Of a stretch of DNA of 33,658 nt, positions 10,248 through 21,220 are shown one piece after another. The position numbers were made by a program, and so were the translations under genes. Source of the DNA: Euprymna scolopes (Eukaryota > Mollusca > Cephalopoda > Sepiida > Sepiolidae); the NCBI GenBank assembly GCA_024364805.1, contig CM044489.1, positions 84,294,751-84,328,408 on the forward strand, read 5' to 3'. Below the pieces are notes generated by a model, which saw nothing but the letters and a program-made list of their open reading frames with translations, was not told the DNA's origin and made no database searches. How positions within the stretch are numbered: the first letter of the stretch is position 1; the number at the start of each line of letters is the position of its first letter.

Positions 10248-10611
10248 TATTTTTTAAAACTTAAATAAAAAATACGTTGTAAGCCATTTACTTTTTATGG
10301 AGCGTAATCTAATGTTTACAATATTTCTAGAGACATTTATAATTTGGATATTCAAACATCAGTCCCTTTTTTTTCTCACGCCTCTCAAGTTTAATACTCG
10401 TTAAATCTGTTTCATATACTTATTAAAGTTCATACCAGCGTTTACTAGCTGTTTACATCTACGATACGGGTGTAATAGTTACCACATCATCATATACAGA
10501 CGTCATGTTGCTAGTCTCAGTCTTTTTAATAAATACTATTATGGCATCTGTTCTTAAGAATTGTCCGATTTATTCCCGGTTTCCTTTGTTCTAGTTCATT
10601 TTACTTCTTTG
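10248..10611. other. Unassigned spacer
   Basis: No supported gene or RNA. Confidence 0.5.
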
Positions 10612-10997
10612 GCTTAGTCCATCCATTCATCCATCCATCCATCTATCCATCCATCCATCCAGCGCGGCCATAGCCGAGATTGAACTCACTACAGGAGTTT
10701 CTAGTGTAATTCAAATCTAGCTGAATACTTGATGCTTTCCCAGGGCTATCAAGGGTATTTTTTTATCGTGACACCATCATTAGATGGGGTGCCTACCACG
10801 ACTTAAGAGAGTCCCGGTTACCCTCGAGAGAAGGATAGACAGCGCCAGTTTCTCAACCTGGTATTTTACCTCACGGTACATGCAGCACCTCGCCTTCCCG
10901 AATCGTCACTCGTCTGACACTGGCCAAGATCAACGTTGTTTAACTTCGGTGATCTGACGAGAACCAGTGTGTCAACGCGATTGGCTTAGTGGTCTCC
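10612..10997 (-). mobile_element. 5S-rRNA-derived SINE with (GGAT)n tail
   Basis: On the minus strand a full-length 5S-like head (10877-10997) is followed by a ~215-bp body and a (GGAT)n tail (about 10612-10661 on the plus strand as CCAT units). SINEs with a 5S head (SINE3 type) use the internal pol III promoter of 5S RNA. The body is GC-richer than the surroundings and contains GGGTAACCGGGACTCTC. I do not recognise a named central domain. The LINE 3' fragment just downstream (11036-11236) has no visible 3' similarity to it. Confidence 0.7.
10877..10997 (-). ncRNA. 5S rRNA-like SINE head (not a functional 5S gene)
   Basis: The minus strand reads GACCACTAAGCCAATCGCGT near the start and then GGTTCTCGTCAGATCACCGA, followed by AGTTAAACAACGTTG. 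This matches the animal 5S core (GGTTCTCGTCCGATCACCGA, then AGTTAAGCAACGT) at nearly every base. The second half is more diverged but keeps GAGTGAC, CGGGAA and GGTGCTG in the right order. The length, about 121 nt, equals that of 5S RNA. Changes in the C-box region and the fused body argue against a working 5S gene. Confidence 0.75.
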
Positions 10998-11035
10998 ATC
11001 ACATCGCTGTTTTGATATTTCATTGTATTACGTTT

Positions 11036-11236
11036 TCTTATTTCAGTAGATTCTTCTTAGAACTGCAACGTTGTGAAACTCTCCTCCTACCTACTATTCT
11101 CCCATACCTAAACTTTGATCTTTTAAAGACTAAATTCAATAGGCATCTCCTGCCTTTGCAATAATCATCTTTCGTTCTTGTTAGCTCCTTAAATAAGTAG
11201 CTATATGCTTTGTCTCGAGCAATTCTCATAAAAAAA
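11036..11236 (+). mobile_element. LINE 3' end, third short fragment
   Basis: The last codons of a LINE ORF are readable: LLRTATL, a TGA where the family has Trp, then NSPPTYYSP, and after a frame change LKTKFNRHLLPLQ with TAA at 11162-11164. A ~65-bp 3' UTR and a short A-run (about 11230-11236) follow. It is 5'-truncated and decayed by at least one nonsense change and one frameshift. The family is probably distinct from the two other LINE ends. Confidence 0.72.
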
Positions 11237-11954
11237 CATATAACCTAAATAATGACGGACGAAACAAAAGCTCGTTTGCCGTCATTTATCGTCCAACTAG
11301 TCAGAAACAACCACCTTATATATGGCACCTTAGTCATTATTTTCATAGATCATTCTCTAACGAACTAAATTTGGACTCATGCAATGAATCAGAGGGGGTA
11401 TGCATAATCAGTCTAGCACAAATATAATAAAATCTGTTATTAGATTAACATTTTTATTAAATGTCTCTTTATTAAACGTCAGATTGGATTGTCCATCGTT
11501 GACTATATGAGGTGACCTTATATAATATATTGAGTGAAGTTTAAGGCAAATAAAGGCAGTCACGTGGCAATATAAGTTAGTTGAAAGAAAGCAGGAGGAA
11601 ACGACTCATTATGAGATCTTTAAGCTTTCAGAAATGTAAGAAATCAGAAATGTTCTTTGTTATCACACGTGCTTCAAACGCGATTCACGCAGAGCAACCT
11701 TTATGTAAAGCCGGCACTTTTATTATACGAGCATATTAAATGATGGGAAATACTTTGGATGTCCGTTTCTTTCTATGTTAGAGATCGGCCCCTCAGTAGG
11801 TTGCTTTCTTACGTCTCGCTTTGATATGTAATTTTCCGTATTAAGCGCGCAAATTAAAAACACGCATATGAATAAACAAATAGCTGTAAGAGACACCGTT
11901 CTTCGATTGGTCTCCAACTATTATATTTATACCAAGATAATTGTATTTTGCTAT
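11237..11954. other. Unassigned AT-rich spacer
   Basis: No gene or RNA could be supported. Confidence 0.5.
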
Positions 11955-12262
11955 GCTGAACACTAAATTAGTACTTTTATTAACTTGCTACGATTAAGTT
12001 TGGTATAGAATTTATGTTGATCAACCGAGATTAAGTTTGAAAAAGCATATACGTTGGCCTGATATGCTTAATTTTATTGGCTTGACTTTGAAATAGTTAT
12101 TTTGTTGGCTTTCCAGGATTAAGTTTAAACTAGAATTTTCGTTGGTAAGTAAAGCTCAAGTTTAGAATAGGACGTTCCTTGCCTCAACAGGCATCAGATT
12201 TAAATAGCATTTTTCGTTTGTCTGTCACCATTAAAAAATAACATTTTCATTGTTAAACACTT
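11955..12262. repeat. Degenerate 37-bp tandem array
   Basis: Anchor words recur with 37-bp spacing: GATTAAGTTT at 11992 and 12029, GCTTAATTTT at 12066, then after a 14-bp insertion GATTAAGTTT at 12117, GCTCAAGTTT at 12154 and CATCAGATTT at 12192. Weaker units start at about 11955 and 12226. The typical unit is GATTAAGTTT..AATAG.ATTTTCGTTGG plus a variable end. There are about eight units, strongly diverged from one another. Confidence 0.72.
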
Positions 12263-12660
12263 ATAGTGAATGGACGCACTTTAAGAGTGACTGTTCTTGA
12301 TTTTTAACGCATAGGTTTATAGAGAAGCACACTCATTATTTAAACGCATTTTCTATTAACTTTTGTTAATTTCTTATTTCTCGTCCACTGGTCAGTTCTT
12401 TTTCGTTTTATTGCCAGTCATTAATGGATGACTATTTCAAGCAGGGTCGATCGTTTCTATCATAGAAATTCATTAATTCTTTAACCTTTCACAGTTACTT
12501 ATCGTTTCTTTATTGTAATGTTCTCCTTGGCTTGTATGTGCATTTCATTGTACCATCGTCTAGCCACCATCTTTTTATATTGATAGCGCTAATATTCCCC
12601 GCAATGTTCAAGATCGCATAAAGCGCAGTAATGCTAAAATAAGTGCGTGAGATATCTTTC
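12263..12660. other. Unassigned spacer before the assembly gap
   Basis: No feature recognised. Confidence 0.5.
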
Positions 12661-12913
12661 TTTCTCTCTCTCTCTCCATATATANNNNNNNNNNNNNNNN
12701 NNNNNNNNNNNNNNNNNNNNNNNNNNNNNNNNNNNNNNNNNNNNNNNNNNNNNNNNNNNNNNNNNNNNNNNNNNNNNNNNNNNNNNNNNNNNNNNNNNNN
12801 NNNNNNNNNNNNNNNNNNNNNNNNNNNNNNNNNNNNNNNNNNNNNNNNNNNNNNNNNNNNNNNNNNNNNNNNNNNNNNNNNNNNNNNNNNNNNNNNNNNN
12901 NNNNNNNNNNNNN
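12661..12913. other. CT/TA microsatellite and 229-bp assembly gap
   Basis: A (CT)n run and the start of a TA run lead into N bases from 12685 to 12913. The gap is probably a collapsed or unsequenced microsatellite, and its true length is unknown. Confidence 0.95.
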
Positions 12914-13838
12914 TATCCACTGACACGTGTTTCATTGTCTACGACTCATCAGAATCAATGAATTAATTCAGAAATCGTCTAGAAAATAACATATGTAAAA
13001 AAAAAAACGATATTGTTTTTGCACCAAATGATAGTAATAATAACTAAGAATTAAAAGTGAAAATCAATGAACATACACAAAAATAACACGACACAAGATT
13101 TACTGCAAGTAATAGTTTAGTATATGGATTTAAAAAAAAATTATTTACATTATAGTAACTATTGATGATGTAATAGAATATAATTATATTTAAAATAAAA
13201 AGTAGTAAAGAATAAATAGTGAGTTAATCTGATAACTACAGAAGTTATTTATGCTCAGACCGGATGTTGTCTATACAGATTGATAAACGAGGATATTTTC
13301 AATTGTACCCTCATTCGAAAGGTAAGCATTTGTTAAGTGTTCAAATGAAAAATAAAAAGAAGAAACAATTATAAAGAATAGAAAAATGTGTAATATTGTA
13401 ATTGGGGATAAGTAATTATTTTTGTTCTATGTGCCTCTTGGTGTATTGTTATTTTTGTCTAGTATGAACGTATTGAACGAAAAAGTGATGTGGACATAAT
13501 GTCTCATAGATTTGGAAAGTTATGAGTTATTTAAGGATTTTCCTATGGTGTTAGTGACAAAAGAAAATGTAAAATGTAATATACTAATAAAAGTAATATG
13601 GATGTATTTTGATGTTTTTCAGATTGACTGAGGAAAATATAAACTGATAAAGCATCTTTGTGAAGATTTATTACATTTATTTTATATCATGCAAGGGTAT
13701 ATTTTATAAAAAAGTATCCATAAAAATATATATATTTTTATGAATTGCTTTTAGATGAAATATTAATTTTCAGCATAATAGTGCTATGTGTATATTGAAA
13801 ACACGCGCAAACACACAAGTATATAAGGAAAGAATAAA
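12914..13838. other. Unassigned AT-rich stretch
   Basis: No gene or repeat boundary recognised. Confidence 0.5.
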
Positions 13839-14105
13839 TTTGTATACATATATATATACATATATATTTGTATATATATATATTTGTATATATATATATT
13901 TGCATATAAATATTTGTATATATATATATATTTATATATATATGTATTTGTATATATATGTATGTATATATATATATATGTATTTGTATATATATATACA
14001 TACATATATATACAAATATATATATACAGATATATATATATATATACAAATATATATATAAAATATATATATATATATGTGTGTATATATATATATCTAT
14101 ATATG

Positions 14106-14137
<32 letters not shown>

Positions 14138-14138
14138 A
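13839..14138. repeat. 300-bp TA-rich array with mirrored TTTG/CAAA interruptions
   Basis: TA tracts are broken by TTTG in the left part (13839 to about 13990) and by CAAA in the right part (about 14013-14060), so the array is an inverted repeat overall. The centre at about 13981-14017 pairs TATTTGTATATATA with TATATATACAAATA. Many overlapping Tyr/Ile-rich ORFs here are artefacts. Confidence 0.9.
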
Positions 14139-14140
14139 TT

Positions 14141-15385
14141 TGAGATTGTCAAGTCATACCATAAGTTCTGTCCGAAAATTTATAAATAAAGAAGCATTAC
14201 ATTTTATTAAAGATTAAATATACTTTTCCTTATTATCTATGACTTCCTTCCATCTATTAACAAGCTTATTAATTTCATCGCTATAAAATATTTTGGTTTT
14301 TTTTTGGAATAACTCACAAATATCATTTTTCATATCTTTCAGCGTTACAAAAGCCGTTTCCTTCTAAATGATTTTGTAAGCTACGAAACAAATGGTAGTC
14401 TTAAGTAGTAAGGTTGGGAGAATTGGGTGGACGAGGAATTTTCTCCCAACGAAGTTCTTCGATCTTTTGTGAGGTAATTCTTGCGCGATGGAGTCGCGCA
14501 TTGTCCAGGTGAAGCATCACCTCTTTTCGATTTACTAGAGCAGGTATTTTTCCCTCAAAGCTCGATGCAAACGCTGTAATTGCTGACAACATATTTAAGC
14601 ATTATTTTTGCATTATGTGGTAACAATTCAAAGTGAATTATTCCTTGGCAATCACACCATATTTAAAGAAGAACCTTATTCTCATAAAGTTCTCTTTTTG
14701 GCTGTGGCTAAGGTCTTCCTCTTTACCAAGTCTTTGACTTATGCCGCTTAACATTTGGATAAAAGATCCATTTTTCGTCACCAGTCACAAGTCTATCATA
14801 AAAAAGGTGAAACAAGTTGGCGAGAATGGAGCGAATAACAGATGTTGACTCGGGATTCGAGATTGTTTTTAGACAATTCATGAGGCATCAATGTTTCAAG
14901 TTTAGGAACGTTTCCATCTTGTTGGAGATAGCGATGAACAGTTGTATGGTCTAAACTCAGTTTTATTACCAATTTCTCAACTGATAAAGCAGGATTTTCT
15001 TCAAGAGCTACTTGAGGAAACATCAATCCCAACTGGACGTCCAGTTCGATCTTCATCTTCAAGAATGAAATATCCACTTCCGGATTTCGCAAACCATCTT
15101 CTTAAAATTTTTTGAGTCACATATTTCTTTTCTATAAACTGAGTCAATATTTCTAGCTGCTTCGGTTTCCGAGTTTCCTTTCTTGAACCCACAAAGCGTT
15201 ATATACCTCTGATGATTCTTAAGCTCTTCCATGTTAGTTGGGTTGTAATCAAGCAAATTTAAATTTTATCATAAAAAAATGTAATCAAGTAAAATGCATG
15301 TAAAAAAAAATACACAATATTTTTAAAGTTTTATTCAATTTAAAAACAAAGGTAAACCTACGGATAGAATTACCTGATATATAAA
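14141..15385 (-). mobile_element. Mariner-family DNA transposon, dead
   Basis: A ~1.24-kb block has a decayed mariner transposase on the minus strand. The left terminus (about 14145-14178, with CATACCATAAGTTCTGTCCG) is weakly mirrored at the right end (about 15358-15385, CGGATAGAATTACCTGATAT), in line with short inverted repeats. Total length matches full-length mariners (~1.3 kb), so the copy decayed in place without large deletion. The left end abuts a TA array, which suits TA target choice. Confidence 0.88.
14214..15232 (-). pseudogene. Mariner transposase (DD34D), broken
   Basis: A cut-and-paste transposase that would act at TA sites. Reading minus-strand frames in order gives an N-terminal helix-turn-helix segment starting MEELKNHQRYITLCGFKKG (ATG at 15232), a second DNA-binding part with GYFILEDEDRTGRP, a linker with VEKLVIKLSLDHTTVHRYL and PHELS, then the catalytic domain. 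There the first Asp is in VTGDEKWIFYPN, the second in HLDNARLHRA (14503-14505) and the third in DYHLF, 34 residues after the second, as in mariners. The C-terminus reads LVNRWKEVIDNKEKYI and ends in TAA (14214-14216). The span of about 339 codons is normal. Several frameshifts and stops interrupt it, one of them just before the third Asp, so it is inactive although all three catalytic Asp codons survive. Confidence 0.88.
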
Positions 15386-16160
15386 TTTATTACCTTCTAT
15401 CCCAATCCTGGCTCAAAACGCACGTATATAACTCTCTTTACTAAGTCATTTCAGATAAGTAATTATTTTTACTGTTTAATTTTACATTTGATCTCTTTGA
15501 TGAACTTTTATATTTATGATCAACATGATTTCTCTTTAATTCAGCCACACTTAAGGAAAGTTAAAGAAGTCACCGAGTTAATGACCTGCATATTCTCTTG
15601 CCGACTGAATACCTTTAACAAAATTTAATAAGATATATATTTTATAATGCACCTGTTGTGTATTTGTTTACTATAATATCTTTAAAAGAATATTTACGCT
15701 TATTACGATATATTCTAACAGGAAAATATTTCAGTTATCAGCTTAGCACACAACCATGAATACAATATGTATAATCGATATCAATTAAAAACACGCACAG
15801 CGACTTTAAAAAGCAACACAGAATATGAAATCGGCCTCTCTACTTATAGATTACGTTGGCAGAATTATTTTTATAGCCAATGTACATCTATCATACGAAC
15901 ATCCGAACAGTCATTACTATATTTGTTATTGTGTTTTAAGACGTATATTTACACGTTTCCCTCTGCAATAAATGTCCTACGTAAGTTTCACGGTATTAAA
16001 ATTTTTTTTTTAACCTAATGAGGCATTTCTGTTTATGTGTTCATATATGATAAAGCAAACAAGAGTTAACAATACATTATCTGAAACGTATTTGTGAGGT
16101 TCCTTTACAATATTTCATCTGCTTCATATATTTCGTTATTTCTACGATCAATATCTTTTC
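15386..16160. other. Unassigned AT-rich stretch
   Basis: The longest ORF (15767-16018, 83 codons) resembles no family I know and has no supporting signals. Confidence 0.5.
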
Positions 16161-16163
16161 AGA

Positions 16164-16202
16164 TGGCTTCGGGGCGTCAGCGGTAAACGCATTTGACTGT
16201 AT
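16164..16202 (+). tRNA. Possible 5' tRNA half (pseudogene)
   Basis: GGCTTCG-GG-GCGT-CAGCGGTAA-ACGC-A-TTTGA-CTGTA has tRNA 5'-half geometry: a 7-nt acceptor strand, 2-nt link, a perfect 4-bp D stem with a 9-nt loop, and the start of an anticodon arm reading CTGTA. The match stops at the anticodon, and no 3' half follows. It could be a retroposed 5' tRNA half or chance. Confidence 0.25.
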
Positions 16203-16789
16203 ACATTTTTATTTTGGATTTATCGTCATATTACTTTATTAATTTATATGTAATGCGGTATGTAATTCCTTATTCACAAACCTTGATTACATATTTTGTA
16301 ATATCTAAAGTAAATGAAAGTGTCCTCATCTTAGTGCTCATTATCTTTTCATGCATAAATAGTATTAAAAAAAGTTTTAATTGCTTTTATGTAAAACTAT
16401 AACATATATAATCATAAAAAGCAAGAAATAGGAAAACAATAATAATATACGAACCAGCACTGTAAGTACAAGGTGCTGTCTTCTTCAATTTTCCAAAGCA
16501 AAGTGAGGGAAAACGGGTATTAATAATAATATGGGGTCTGTGTTGGCGCCGTACCTGACGGAGAAATCATTATAACGTGAAATTACATAATTATATAAAT
16601 AATAAACGATAAAATATAGTCATGTATAGATGAGCTATTCAACATTTTCGGGTGACATCACTTCTCGCCCTAGAAAAGACGACATCATTTCATTTCCGTT
16701 TGATGAAAACAGGTTTTTTTCTTGATTGCAGACCATCTACTAGTTGGCCAGTCGTGTACAAATCTCTAGAGCGATAGTAGCCTTCTTTT
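16203..16789. other. Unassigned stretch
   Basis: No gene found. An 18-bp word TTGCAGACCATCTACTAG at 16726-16743 recurs at 18350-18367. Confidence 0.5.
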
Positions 16790-17417
16790 ATGTCTGAAAG
16801 AGGCACAATGTTCCAGGGAGCGAGATCGGAGATGCGTCGCTGTACAATTCTTGCTCTCTACCGACTCAAGTTATGATATCAAGATCATTACCAGCGCCCT
16901 TAAAATGCAAATCCGAACGGTTCAACGTTTAAGGGGACAGCTCAACGAAGTTTCCGACGACGGCTATGGTTTTAGTGTTGTATCAAGTGAGGGCCACATC
17001 GTACCACCTCACATCTTCGAAGTCGACTTGAAAGTCAACACCAAAGTGTACCTAGATGTGCTAAAAGTGTGGTGATCTCCGGGTGCAATCAGCAAGCCGC
17101 TGGCAGACCCTGGGTGTGACAGTAGGACTCAGCACCGGCCTAAAAGTCCCCCAAACCCAGGCTTGATCCAGAAATAGTGCTACAACTTTGTACCCTTCTC
17201 TCACTGGTTCTCCCTCTCCCTCGACCTGAACCACGGACTACTTCGGTTGGTTACACGTCGAGACCATCATCAACATGACCTCCCACAACACCAACACCAA
17301 AGCTAACATGATCACGGCCGTCCGCCAAGTATTCGCTGAGTTGTGTAAAAGGCATGCTCCCAGTTACGAACACGTATCGAGGCGGTGATTGAGGTTGAAG
17401 GTGGTTACATTGAATAG
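16790..17417 (+). pseudogene. Tc1/IS630-like transposase, internally deleted
   Basis: A relic of a Tc1/mariner-superfamily transposase. It starts MSERGTMFQGARSEMRRCTI (ATG at 16790). A frame change then gives a helix-turn-helix segment DIKIITSALKMQIRTVQRLR. This is followed at once by catalytic-core residues GHIVPPHIFEVDLKVNTKVY, so roughly 400 bp of the middle, including the first catalytic Asp, is missing relative to a ~350-residue protein. Downstream pieces include GRPWV, DSAPA (second Asp) and LDLNHGL in changing frames, and the end RIEAVIEVEGGYIE then TAG (17415-17417). The final GG.IE motif before the stop is typical of this group. No terminal repeats were identified. Confidence 0.8.
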
Positions 17418-17548
17418 ATGTAAGCTTCACTACATACTCAAATTACTTGAATTGATTTTTGCAATATAAGTTTTAAATAAAGTTGTAGTGTTATTTTCTT
17501 TAGAGTGACACATTTATCGTTCCACACACACACGCACACGCACATGTA

Positions 17549-17580
<32 letters not shown>

Positions 17581-17902
17581 GTATGTTTTTCTCAAAATAC
17601 GACTTTTTAATTATATTTGACTCTTTGTATATACCAGTCCTTTTAGTTTAGCAGCGCAATGCTTGTTAAATATAATCACACAGCATACAAAAATGAATAG
17701 CAACATAGCTATATTTCAAATTTAAGATTTTATTCAATTTTATTGTTCAGTTCTTTCAGCATAAATATCCGTACTATTTACAGACTTGTTTCGTTACGCA
17801 GAGACAATTATTTATACGACAATATTGATATTTTTTGCGTATAATCATAAAAATATCAGAAATCTTACTTAAAATGATATATATATATATGTATGTATAT
17901 AT
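17418..17902. other. Spacer with (CA)n/(TA)n runs
   Basis: Contains a CA-type run at about 17523-17543 and a TA run at about 17561-17580. No gene seen. Confidence 0.6.
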
Positions 17903-18323
17903 AGGATAGCCCACTTAAAAGTAGCCCGATCTCTCTAATCTTTCTCTTAACTGACACCACAAGACAACATGCAATTTTTTTCAAACAAGATGGCGCTAAA
18001 TGCCACACATCTCGCAGATCACTGTCACGATTTCATGACATGTTTATGGAAGAGAGAAGAATAAGCAAAGGGTTCTGGCTACCACATTACCCGGACTTGT
18101 CATCATGTGATTTTCATCTTTGGAGGACTTAAAAACAAAAAGTCTATGCAAATGATCCTCACAATTTAAACCAATTAAAGGAGAACATTGCCAACGCTAT
18201 CAGGAAGGTCAACAGGTAGTATCTGAAAACGTTGTTAAACAATGCTACAGAGAATTTAAGCAATAAAAACAATGTTCTTTCTCTCTACTACATTTTCTGG
18301 ACTACTTTTAAGTGGGCCATCCT
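17903..18323 (+). mobile_element. Short Tc1/mariner-type TIR element with transposase C-terminus
   Basis: Inverted ends AGGATRGCCCACTTAAAAGT followed by AGYCC lie at 17903-17927 and 18299-18323, flanked by TA-rich DNA suitable for TA target duplication. The ~421-bp interior is the 3' part of a transposase gene; the 5' part is gone, leaving a MITE-like deletion derivative. Similar deleted copies can be moved by an intact relative. Confidence 0.85.
17965..18300 (+). pseudogene. Tc1/mariner-superfamily transposase, C-terminal fragment
   Basis: One frame reads HAIFFKQDGAKCHTSRRS, then WLPHYPDLSSCDFHLW, then VYANDPHNLNQLKENI. The second catalytic Asp is in QDGA (17989-17991) and the third in CDFHLW (18109-18111), with 39 residues between them. 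The third acidic residue is Asp, so the triad would be of DD39D form. Two in-frame stops (after HLWRT and after VNR) break the frame, and the N-terminal DNA-binding domain and first Asp are absent. It is a different family from the transposases at 14214 and 16790. Confidence 0.82.
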
Positions 18324-19478
18324 GTATATATGTATATATGATCAAAATGTTGCAGACCATCTACTAGCTTATAGACATTATAGATTTAAATAGTACTGTC
18401 CTTGTTTTTTTTTATCTTGTCGAGTTGCTTAATCAGATATCCGGATGAAAGTGATGAATTTTCAACATTTATTGAGTACCCTAGTATTGTCACTTACTTA
18501 TGAGACCATCTACGTGGAGTTAAGTATTGAATAACAAATATAAGGTTTTAAATGTCTTGAAGCCAAACTAATGCCTATAATTTCTCATCAAATAAGAAGT
18601 ATCTGAAGATTTCGGAAAGGTTTTCACGAACTAAATATAAACAACAATACTCACTCTAATGCCGCAGAGTTGTATTCCAAAATTCAGGCGTATCGATTAA
18701 TAAGTGTAGGAATAAAGCATGTAGTACAAATGCATAAATATTCTCGTTGTATATACTTGTCGCTGCCACGTCGGAACAATATACGTCATAGATTGCGTCA
18801 TCTGCTATGACGTCGAAGTTAAGAAATAAAATTTTACAAATAGAAGACCCTTAGAAAATTGAAGTGGATAAATAACTTTTAATATTGCTATTAATAGAAA
18901 AATTCTAAGCAGACAAAAACAGTCAATATTCGAGATAGAACATCGGTGTATGATAGCTATCTATATCTGTGTAGGCATCTAAAATCCACTACCATTCAGC
19001 TTTGATACAAACAAATTTTATTACACCCAACAATTTGATCCTCAAAGCCTATGAAGGTTTACATCATACCAAGCGTCTAAGTTACACGCAACTCGACGTT
19101 TTTACTAAGCCCGCCTTTCATACTTTACCTCCATTTTCAACAGATTCTCCTCCTACCGTGCAAACTTGCCTATCTTTATTTTTTACAGTTATATTTTCAT
19201 CTTCAAACATAGATTTCAAGTTTGATATATATAATTCTATATTATCTTCAATGTATTACTCTTTTTAGTCAAGGTTTTCGAACCCTGTGCTGACCAGCTC
19301 AATTTAAACTAGTCTCTATAAATATCATGTTGCTAATTGACATTCCCCTGAGGACAATAACCATTCTTTGAAACTCCGTGGAATAAAAAAAATATTCTGT
19401 TTTAATCTGTACTCCTTCTTTAAATAATAAATGCTGTAAAATATGATTTGTTGAATTTTAATTTTCTTCACAGTAACG

Positions 19479-19480
<2 letters not shown>
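18324..19480. other. Unassigned AT-rich stretch
   Basis: Holds the second copy of the 18-bp word (18350-18367). Nothing else could be supported. Confidence 0.5.

Positions 19481-19570
<90 letters not shown>
19481..19570. repeat. (CA)n(TA)n microsatellite
   Basis: About 40 bp of CA followed by about 50 bp of TA. Confidence 0.97.
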
Positions 19571-19573
<3 letters not shown>

Positions 19574-20250
19574 GAACATAGTAAAACGATGACCGATAAA
19601 GCATTGCATTGCTGCAATTTCAAAAGGTTCAACTTTTATACTGGCTCAGAAATATTTATTGTTTTTAAAACTATTAAACTTATTTTCGAAACGCCATAGA
19701 ATAAATTATTGTACTTTCTTTTTTTGCCATTTGATGATGTAAAAATATAAAAGTTTTATCCGTCTTCAGTTAATTTTTCTTGACATTTATTGCTCGTTCT
19801 AGAATATTGAGAATCCGATATATAAATATATGTACCACAATACTTTTGCTACAGATCTGCGTGTATTTTTCTACAACAAAAGCCTCAGAACGCCTTTCTG
19901 GTAGAGACGAGAGTGAAGAAATACTGTTATAGCACATATGTATGTCTGCGCTTATATAGTAAATGCAATACACTGCGAAAAGTTATATGCGTGAACTAAA
20001 CTTCGTCATACGCAATTTTATACATTTGAGATGAAACTTTTCGAACAAGTTTTTACTTTCGGTCGAATTACCGTAGTTGTGTCTGCTTAATTCTGCATTG
20101 CATATTACTGCAGTACAGACATCTGAATTATTTGTTTATCGCTGCGTTCAATCGTTAATAGTCAAGCAGATGGCGGTTCCTCTCATACTAAAACCTTTTA
20201 AAAAGAGAAAGATGTCTTACTGTTGATGGTGCATAAGATAACGACATCAA
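19571..20250. other. Unassigned stretch
   Basis: No gene or element recognised. Confidence 0.5.
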
Positions 20251-20251
20251 A

Positions 20252-20384
20252 TCTCTCTTTCTCTCTCTCTCTCACAAACACACATACACACATACACATA
20301 TATATATATGTATATATATATATGTGTATGTGTGTATGTATGTGTGTGTCTATGTCTGTGTCTGTATCTGTGTCTGTGTTTGTC
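20252..20384. repeat. Compound CT/CA/TA/GT microsatellite
   Basis: Successive CT, CA/CATA, TA, GTAT and GTCT-type runs over about 130 bp. Confidence 0.95.
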
Positions 20385-20505
20385 GAAATTCGTTGTTATT
20401 TTTCTACCGATAAATTTATTTGGCGTGCGTTACTATGCCTGGCAGTTGAGGGAGAATTGTAAACTTTAAAACTTCTTAGTCGGCTCACATACTATGTATG
20501 CCTAC

Positions 20506-20507
<2 letters not shown>

Positions 20508-20571
<64 letters not shown>
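20508..20571. repeat. (TA)n microsatellite
   Basis: Pure TA run of 64 bp. Confidence 0.97.
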
Positions 20572-20574
<3 letters not shown>

Positions 20575-20896
20575 CGTTTAATTTTTTATTACCGTTTTAT
20601 CTGTTTAGTTACATATGTTTCAGTTGCCGGACCATATTTACGATCTAGCAGCCTCGTCAGACCTTACAGAAATGGCTATTATTGTTTGGAAGAACGATTT
20701 TAAAAAAAATACGAGATAAAAAAAGAGAGAAAAAAGAGGGCAAATAGAAAGAGGGGTAGAGAAAATTAAGGGGCCGTAGATCAACAATAATTAAGTAATA
20801 ATAAATAATAAAACGCATATTTGCTCTGCAATATGATATTGAGCACTCTCTTCAGGTTTTACTAATTACCATTTTTACCAACTATATGTGTATATA

Positions 20897-21171
<275 letters not shown>

Positions 21172-21220
21172 CTTAGTGAGCTAGAAGAAGAGAGTAAGTT
21201 CAATTCTATAAGAGGAGACT

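Noticed and set aside
10877-10997. Functional 5S rRNA gene
   Set aside because: The second half is diverged and the unit is fused to a SINE body and simple-repeat tail.
11955-12262. 37-bp periodicity as a CRISPR-like array
   Set aside because: Units are diverged and contiguous, without unique spacers between constant repeats.
12510-12966. Long ORFs across 12510-12966 on both strands
   Set aside because: They consist mainly of the run of N bases (12685-12913) and carry no coding information.
13738-14152. Several overlapping Tyr/Ile-rich ORFs on both strands
   Set aside because: They are translations of the TA-rich array in every frame.
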